Below are positions 35,510-40,181 of a stretch of 40,181 nt of DNA, piece by piece. The DNA comes from Streptomyces tropicalis (GTDB lineage Bacteria; Actinomycetota; Actinomycetes; Streptomycetales; Streptomycetaceae), in NCBI RefSeq assembly GCF_029269835.1, contig NZ_JARJBB010000031.1:1-40181 (forward strand). The letters run 5' to 3'. Within the stretch, counting starts at the first letter, position 1; the number at the start of each line of letters is the position of its first letter. The notes below the pieces were generated by a model. That model was not told the origin of the DNA and made no database searches. It saw only the letters and a list, made by a program, of their open reading frames with translations. A program made the translations under genes and the position numbers.

Positions 35510-36298
35510 GTGGGCGCGACGGGGGGAGTTGCGAGCGCGCTGCCGGCGCTCTCGAGGACGGCGGCGGACGGGTTCGCCCGGGCCGTGCTGCGCGCCCACG
35601 GCACCGCCACGCCGTCGCCGGTGCCCTCCGGCAGCGGCGCACCACCGGTGACCCTCCCGCGCGACCCCGCCCGGGAGGCGGCCCGGCGCGAGCTGGCCAA
35701 GCGCATGTACCACGAGCACGACCCCGGCCTGCTGGAACGCGCCCTCAACGCCTTCTGGGACTGGATCGGCCGGCTCTTCGACTCGGCCTCGGCCGCCACC
35801 CCCGGGGGCGCACTCGGACTCGTGGCCCTCCTCCTCGCCGCGCTCGCCGTGGTCGCCGCCCTGTGGTGGAGGCTGGGCACCCCGCGCCGCGAACCCGTCA
35901 CCTCCGCCGCCCTCTTCGACGACCGCCCCCGCAGCGCCGCGGAACACCGCGCCGCCGCCGAGGCGCACGCCGCCCAGGGCCACTGGAGCCGGGCCGTCCA
36001 GGAACGGATGCGCGCCGTCGTCCGCTCCCTGGAGGAACGCGCCCTCCTCGACGTCCGCCCCGGCCGCACCGCCGACGAGGCGGCCGCCGAGGCCGGCCGC
36101 TCCCTGCCCGAGCACACCGACCGGCTGCGCACCGCGGCCCGCGACTTCGACGACGTCACCTACGGCGGCCACCGGGCCACCGAGCAGACGTACCTCCGCG
36201 TCGCCGCACTCGACCGCGACCTGGAACGCACCCGCCCCCGGCCGGCCCACGACGAGCCGGACACCGCCTCCACCGCCGACCGGGGAGCCGCCGGATGA
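35510..36298 (+). CDS. DUF4129 domain protein
   Basis: This is a 262-residue single-pass membrane protein. A short N-terminal segment is followed by a charged region, one transmembrane helix (about residues 102-123: LGLVALLLAALAVVAALWW), and a cytoplasmic ~130-residue C-terminal DUF4129 domain (SAAEHRAAAEAHAAQGHWSR, then RTADEAAAEAGRSLPEHTDR and FDDVTYGGHRATEQTY). DUF4129 is often fused to or beside transglutaminase-like membrane proteins. The GTG start lies 4 nt after the preceding stop, with GGAGG 8 nt upstream. It overlaps the next gene by 4 bp (ATGA). Partner role for the MoxR ATPase is inferred from context. Confidence 0.88.
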   Translation: MGATGGVASALPALSRTAADGFARAVLRAHGTATPSPVPSGSGAPPVTLPRDPAREAARRELAKRMYHEHDPGLLERALNAFWDWIGRLFDSASAATPGGALGLVALLLAALAVVAALWWRLGTPRREPVTSAALFDDRPRSAAEHRAAAEAHAAQGHWSRAVQERMRAVVRSLEERALLDVRPGRTADEAAAEAGRSLPEHTDRLRTAARDFDDVTYGGHRATEQTYLRVAALDRDLERTRPRPAHDEPDTASTADRGAAG

Positions 36299-37485
36299 CC
36301 ACCGGGGCCGCCCTCCCGACCACCTCCACCGCGCCCACCACCCGCCAGGTGTGGACCCGCTCGCGCGGCCTCCTGCTCGCGCTCCTGCTCCTGCTGGCCG
36401 GCGCGATCGTCATTGCCGGCCTGCGCTCCGGCGCCCGCCACGGCAGCCTCGACCCCCGCTCCGCCGACCCCGCGGGCAGCCGCGCGGTCGCCGCGATCCT
36501 CGCCGACCACGGCGTGTCCACCCGGGTCGTCACCACCCTGGACGCGGCCCGCTCCGCGGCAGGACCCGACACCACCCTCCTCGTCGCCGTGCCCGACCTG
36601 CTGACCTCCGCCCAGCAGTCCCGGCTGCGCGCCGCGACCTACGTCTCCGGCGGCCGCACCGTCCTCGTCGCCCCCGACACCCCCTCCGTCAGCGGCCTCG
36701 TGCCCGGCGTCAGCGCGGACCCGGCACCCAGCTTCGACACCACGCTCGCCCCCGCCTGCACGCTGCCCGCCGCCCGGCGGGCCGGCACCGCGGACACCGG
36801 CGGCGTCCGCTACTCCACCGCCGCCCCCCACGTCGACGCCTGCTACCCCAGCGACGGCCTGCCCACCCTGCTGCGCGTGCCGCGGCCCTCCCGCGGCGAC
36901 ATCGTCGTCCTCGGCTCGCCCGAGCTCCTCCACAACGACCGCCTCGCGCGCGAGGGCAACGCATCCCTCGCCCTGCAGCTCCTCGGCTCCCGCCCGCACC
37001 TGGTCTGGTACCTCCCCTCGCTGTCCGACACCCCGGCCGCCGGGACCGGCGAACGCGGCTTCTTCGACCTGCTCCCCTCGGGCTGGGTCTGGGGCACCGC
37101 GCAACTCTTCGTCGCCGCGGCGCTGGCCGCCCTGTGGCGGGGCCGCCGGTTCGGCCCCCTCGTCCCCGAGCGCCTGCCCGTCGCGATCCGCGCCTCCGAG
37201 ACCGCCGAAGGCCGCGCCCGCCTCTATCGCAGGACCGACGCCCGCGACCGCGCGGCGGACGCCCTGCGCTCCACGACCCGCACCCGCCTCGCCCCCCTCG
37301 TCGGTGTCCCCCCGGCCCAGGCGCACGCGCCGGAGACCCTGCTCCCCGCCCTGTCCGCCCGTCTCCACGACCGCGGACAGCCCCTGCACGACCTCCTCTT
37401 CGGCCCGCCGCCCGGCGACGACGCGGCCCTCGTCTCCCTCGCCGGCCAACTCGACGTCCTCGAAAGAGAGGTACGCGGTTCATGA
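36295..37485 (+). CDS. DUF4350 domain protein
   Basis: This 396-residue protein is anchored by an N-terminal transmembrane helix (about 26-44) and a second one near 276-294 (WGTAQLFVAAALAALWRG). Between them lies an extracytoplasmic DUF4350-type domain with an alpha/beta fold (HGVSTRVVTTLDAARSAAG, DIVVLGSPELLHNDRLA) that resembles GATase-like or SLC-type ligand folds without catalytic residues. The C-terminal ~100 residues are cytoplasmic. Its start overlaps the DUF4129 gene by ATGA. DUF4350 proteins recur next to MoxR and DUF58 genes in actinobacteria. Function unknown. Confidence 0.87.
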   Translation: MTTGAALPTTSTAPTTRQVWTRSRGLLLALLLLLAGAIVIAGLRSGARHGSLDPRSADPAGSRAVAAILADHGVSTRVVTTLDAARSAAGPDTTLLVAVPDLLTSAQQSRLRAATYVSGGRTVLVAPDTPSVSGLVPGVSADPAPSFDTTLAPACTLPAARRAGTADTGGVRYSTAAPHVDACYPSDGLPTLLRVPRPSRGDIVVLGSPELLHNDRLAREGNASLALQLLGSRPHLVWYLPSLSDTPAAGTGERGFFDLLPSGWVWGTAQLFVAAALAALWRGRRFGPLVPERLPVAIRASETAEGRARLYRRTDARDRAADALRSTTRTRLAPLVGVPPAQAHAPETLLPALSARLHDRGQPLHDLLFGPPPGDDAALVSLAGQLDVLEREVRGS

Positions 37486-38474
37486 TGGACCCGACCACTG
37501 ACAACGCCGGGCGCCCTCAGGGCGCGGCCGCGGCCCGCACCTCGCTGGAGGCCCTGCGCGCCGAGATCGCCAAGGCCGTGGTCGGCCAGGATCCCGCCGT
37601 GACCGGTCTCGTCGTCGCCCTGCTGTGCCGCGGCCACGTCCTGCTCGAAGGCGTCCCCGGCGTCGCCAAGACCCTCCTGGTGCGCACCCTCGCATCGGCC
37701 CTCGAACTCGGCACCAAGCGCGTCCAGTTCACCCCCGACCTGATGCCCAGCGACGTGACCGGCTCCCTGGTCTACGACGCCCGCACCGCCGAGTTCTCCT
37801 TCCAGCCCGGCCCCGTCTTCACCAATCTCCTCCTGGCCGACGAAATCAACCGCACGCCGCCGAAGACCCAGTCCTCGCTGCTGGAGGCCATGGAGGAGCG
37901 GCAGGTCACCGTCGACGGCACCCCGCGCCCGCTCCCCGACCCGTTCCTCGTCGTCGCCACCCAGAACCCCGTCGAGTACGAGGGCACCTACCCGCTGCCC
38001 GAGGCGCAGCTGGACCGGTTCCTGCTGAAGCTGACCGTCCCGCTGCCCTCCCGCCAGGACGAGATCGACGTCCTGACCCGGCACGCCGAGGGCTTCGACC
38101 CGCGCGACCTGCACACCGCCGGCGTACGCCCCGTGGCCGGCCCGTCCGACCTGGAGGCGGCCCGCGCCGCGATCGCACGGATCACGGTGTCCCCCGAGAT
38201 CACGGCCTACGTCGTCGACGTCTGCCGGGCGACCCGCTCGTCGCCGTCCTTCTCCCTCGGTGTCTCCCCGCGCGGCGCCACCGCGTTGCTGTCCACGTCC
38301 CGCGCGTGGGCCTGGCTCACCGGCCGCGACTACGTCACCCCCGACGACGTGAAGGCGCTGGCGCTGCCCACGCTCCGCCACCGCGTGCAGCTGCGCCCGG
38401 AGGCCGAGATGGAGGGCGTGACCGCCGACTCCGTCATCGACGCGATCCTCGCCCACGTGCCGGTCCCCCGCTGA
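37482..38474 (+). CDS. MoxR-family AAA+ ATPase
   Basis: This 330-residue MoxR/AAA_3 chaperone-like ATPase has Walker A GVPGVAKT (57-64), Walker B LLLADE (116-121), the sensor-1 region VVATQNPVEYEGTYPLPEAQ, and the arginine-rich lid (GVSPRGATALLSTSRAWAW) near the C-terminus. The family assembles or activates metal-dependent or vWA-containing partners, here most likely the DUF58 protein encoded next. ATG 37482 overlaps the upstream stop (ATGATGA), and AGAGAGG lies ~10 nt before it. Overlaps on both sides indicate coupled translation across this operon. Confidence 0.94.
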   Translation: MMDPTTDNAGRPQGAAAARTSLEALRAEIAKAVVGQDPAVTGLVVALLCRGHVLLEGVPGVAKTLLVRTLASALELGTKRVQFTPDLMPSDVTGSLVYDARTAEFSFQPGPVFTNLLLADEINRTPPKTQSSLLEAMEERQVTVDGTPRPLPDPFLVVATQNPVEYEGTYPLPEAQLDRFLLKLTVPLPSRQDEIDVLTRHAEGFDPRDLHTAGVRPVAGPSDLEAARAAIARITVSPEITAYVVDVCRATRSSPSFSLGVSPRGATALLSTSRAWAWLTGRDYVTPDDVKALALPTLRHRVQLRPEAEMEGVTADSVIDAILAHVPVPR

Positions 38475-39784
38475 TGGCGCTCACCGGACGCGCCGCCCTG
38501 ATCGCGGCCCTCGGTTCCGTGCCGGTCGGCATCTGGGCACCCGGCTGGGCGGGCCTGCTCGCCGTGAACGGGCCGCTGGCTCTGGCCTGCGCCTGCGACT
38601 ACGCGCTCGCGGCGCCGGTACGCCGACTCGGCCTGACCCGTTCCGGCGACACCTCCGTCCGGCTGGGCGAGACCGCCGAGGTGACCCTCACCGTCGCCAA
38701 CACCTCCAACCGGCGGCTGCGGGCCCGGCTCCGCGACGCCTGGCCGCCGAGCAGCTGGCAGCCGGGCACGGAGACGGACGCGTCCCGCCACGAGCTCCGC
38801 GTCCCCGCGGGCGAGCGCCGCCGGGTCACGACGCGGCTCAGCCCGACCCGCCGCGGCGACCGCCGGGCCGACCGCGTCACCGTCCGCTCCTACGGCCCGC
38901 TGGGGCTGTTCTCCCGCCAGGGCACCCACCGGGTGCCGTGGACGGTCCGGGTCCTGCCGCCGTTCACCAGCCGCCGGCACCTGCCGGCGAAGCTGGCCAG
39001 GCTCCGCGAACTCGACGGCCGGACCAGCCTGCTGACCCGCGGTGAGGGAACCGAGTTCGACAGCCTGCGCGACTACGTCCCCGGCGACGACACCCGGTCG
39101 ATCGACTGGCGTGCCACGGCCCGCCGGTCCGCGGTCGCCGTCCGCACCTGGCGGCCGGAACGCGACCGTCACATCCTGGTCGTCCTGGACACCGGACGCA
39201 CCTCCGCCGGACGGGTCGGCGACATCCCCCGGCTGGACGCCTCGATGGACGCGGCCCTGCTGCTGGCAGCCCTGGCGTCCCGCGCGGGCGACCGCGTCGA
39301 CCTCCTCGCCCACGACCGCCGGGTGCGTGCCCTGGTCCAGGGCCGGGCCGCCGGTGATCTGCTGCCCTCCCTGGTGGGCGCCCTGGCCACCCTGGAGCCG
39401 GAACTCGTAGAGACGGACGCCCGCGGCCTCACCGCCACGGCTCTGCGTACGGCGCCGCGCCGCTCCCTGGTCGTCCTTCTGACGAGTCTGGACGCGGCAC
39501 CGGTCGAGGAGGGCCTGCTGCCGGTCCTGCCGCAGCTCACCCAGCGCCATACGGTGCTGATGGCTTCGGTCGCCGACCCGCATGTGGCCCGGATGGCCGC
39601 AGGACGCGGCACGACGGACGCGGTCTACGAAGCCGCAGCCGCCGCCCAGGCTCAGACCGAGCGTCACCGTACGGCGGAAAAGCTCCGCCGGCACGGTGTC
39701 ACGGTCGTCGACGCGACCCCGGACGACCTCGCGCCGGCTCTCGCCGACGCCTATCTGGCCTTGAAGGCAGCCGGCCGCCTGTGA
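38474..39784 (+). CDS. DUF58 domain protein (vWA-like)
   Basis: This 436-residue protein has two N-terminal membrane helices (about 5-45), a beta-sandwich segment, and the DUF58 core motif FDSLRDYVPGDDTRSIDWRA (about 197-216) followed by a vWA-like domain. Its metal-site motif is LDTGRTS instead of DxSxS, so metal binding may be weakened or lost. It is usually a client or partner of the adjacent MoxR ATPase. The ATG overlaps the MoxR stop by one base. It is the last gene of the operon, and a strong terminator follows. Confidence 0.91.
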   Translation: MALTGRAALIAALGSVPVGIWAPGWAGLLAVNGPLALACACDYALAAPVRRLGLTRSGDTSVRLGETAEVTLTVANTSNRRLRARLRDAWPPSSWQPGTETDASRHELRVPAGERRRVTTRLSPTRRGDRRADRVTVRSYGPLGLFSRQGTHRVPWTVRVLPPFTSRRHLPAKLARLRELDGRTSLLTRGEGTEFDSLRDYVPGDDTRSIDWRATARRSAVAVRTWRPERDRHILVVLDTGRTSAGRVGDIPRLDASMDAALLLAALASRAGDRVDLLAHDRRVRALVQGRAAGDLLPSLVGALATLEPELVETDARGLTATALRTAPRRSLVVLLTSLDAAPVEEGLLPVLPQLTQRHTVLMASVADPHVARMAAGRGTTDAVYEAAAAAQAQTERHRTAEKLRRHGVTVVDATPDDLAPALADAYLALKAAGRL

Positions 39785-39828
39785 CGGCACCCGTCCCCCT
39801 CGGGGGGCGGAATGCCCCTGAAATGCAG

Positions 39829-39858
39829 AAAACCCCGCACCATACGGTGCGGGGTTTT
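39829..39858. terminator. Bidirectional Rho-independent terminator
   Basis: A perfect 13-bp stem AAAACCCCGCACC (39829-39841) and GGTGCGGGGTTTT (39846-39858) has a 4-nt loop. A- and T-runs on both sides make it functional for the plus-strand DUF58 operon and for the minus-strand rRNA operon. Confidence 0.92.
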
Positions 39859-39869
39859 CCCCAACATTA

Positions 39870-39988
39870 GTTCGGCGGCGTCCTACTCTCCCACAGGGTC
39901 CCCCCTGCAGTACCATCGGCGCTGTAAGGCTTAGCTTCCGGGTTCGAAATGTAACCGGGCGTTTCCCTCACGCTATGACCACCGAAAC
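39870..39988 (-). rRNA. rrf: 5S ribosomal RNA
   Basis: This is a 119-nt 5S rRNA read on the minus strand. It begins GTTTCGGTGGTCATAGCGTG, contains the conserved CGAACCCGGAAGCTAAGCC loop and GTACTGCAGGGGGGACCC, and ends CGCCGCCGAAC. The terminal helix ends pair. It is the last gene of the rRNA operon, followed by the terminator at 39829-39858. Ends are accurate to a few bases. Confidence 0.95.
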
Positions 39989-40077
39989 ACTTTGAAACAA
40001 TCAACCGCACCACACCCAATACCGGGTGTGGGGTTGTTCGTGGTTTCAGAACCAACACAGTGGACGCGAGCAACTGA
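39989..40077 (-). other. 23S-5S spacer with processing stem
   Basis: The ~90-nt spacer forms a stem CCACACCC (40010-40017) with GGGTGTGG (40024-40031), extended by CAACC (40002-40006) with GGTTG (40032-40036), and further out TGAAAC with GTTTCA. Such stems guide RNase processing of rRNA precursors. Confidence 0.6.
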
Positions 40078-40181
40078 GGACAAGCCCTCGGCCTATTAGT
40101 ACCGGTCACCTCCACACGTTACCGTGCTTCCAGATCCGGCCTATCAACCCAGTCGTCTACTGGGAGCCTTACCCCATCAAG
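40078..40181 (-). rRNA. rrl: 23S ribosomal RNA, 3' end (partial)
   Basis: The last ~104 nt of 23S rRNA lie on the minus strand: TTGATGGGGTAAGGCTCCCA at the window edge, then GTAACGTGTGGAGGTGACC and GGTACTAATAGGCCGAGGG. The rest of the gene and the 16S gene lie beyond the window. The exact 3' end is estimated from the helix that closes the molecule. Confidence 0.9.

Overview
The window reads as a core chromosomal segment of a Streptomyces: GC is very high with strong G/C preference at third codon positions, many genes start with GTG, and the gene order is typical of the genus. The run hpf-comF-lpqB-mtrB-mtrA next to secA is shared even with mycobacteria. A ribosomal RNA operon enters at the right edge (5S and the 3' end of 23S, minus strand). 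No insertion sequence, prophage, integrase, tRNA or CRISPR array was seen.

Layout. 1-1075: very GC-rich DNA with a four-copy 32-bp tandem repeat and at best one doubtful small ORF. 1076-2114: divergent ohr/ohrR peroxide-defence pair with a dyad operator between them. 2307-11093: an envelope-polysaccharide or teichoic-acid-like neighbourhood, with a GT87-type membrane glycosyltransferase, a GT2 glycosyltransferase, galE, a TetR regulator divergent from a TagGH/Wzm-Wzt-like ABC exporter, a polytopic membrane protein and a GtrA flippase-like protein. 11242-16173: the giant NAD-specific glutamate dehydrogenase. 16763-19881: DJ-1/PfpI protein, HAD hydrolase, a DUF6912-type protein and an Rv3235-family protein. 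19959-22775: secA. 23047-24949: a GNAT acetyltransferase and a YcaQ/AlkZ-type DNA glycosylase. 25007-32680, all on the minus strand: NarL-type response regulator, long HPF, ComF, LpqB, MtrB, MtrA. 32892-34034: mtnA. 34174-39784: a tightly coupled five-gene membrane/MoxR/DUF58 operon. 39829-39858: a shared terminator, then the rRNA genes.

How the parts fit together. MtrA-MtrB-LpqB form the two-component/lipoprotein module that couples envelope state to cell cycle and development. HPF acts on ribosomes in stationary phase. SecA exports proteins. The glycosyltransferase/ABC block probably builds and exports a cell-wall glycopolymer. Well-formed hairpins separate most convergent units.

The most interesting points are these. 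(i) A perfect-spacing match to the RecA-independent (PafBC/RecA-NDp) DNA-damage promoter sits in front of the YcaQ-type glycosylase gene. (ii) A ~40-residue, lower-GC in-frame insertion lies in ComF and carries its own Shine-Dalgarno and ATG. (iii) A perfect 12-bp direct repeat lies in the TetR/ABC divergent promoter. (iv) Several -10-like hexamers end 6-8 nt before start codons, suggesting many leaderless transcripts. I did not find a clearly new multi-gene system; most of the window is conserved streptomycete core.
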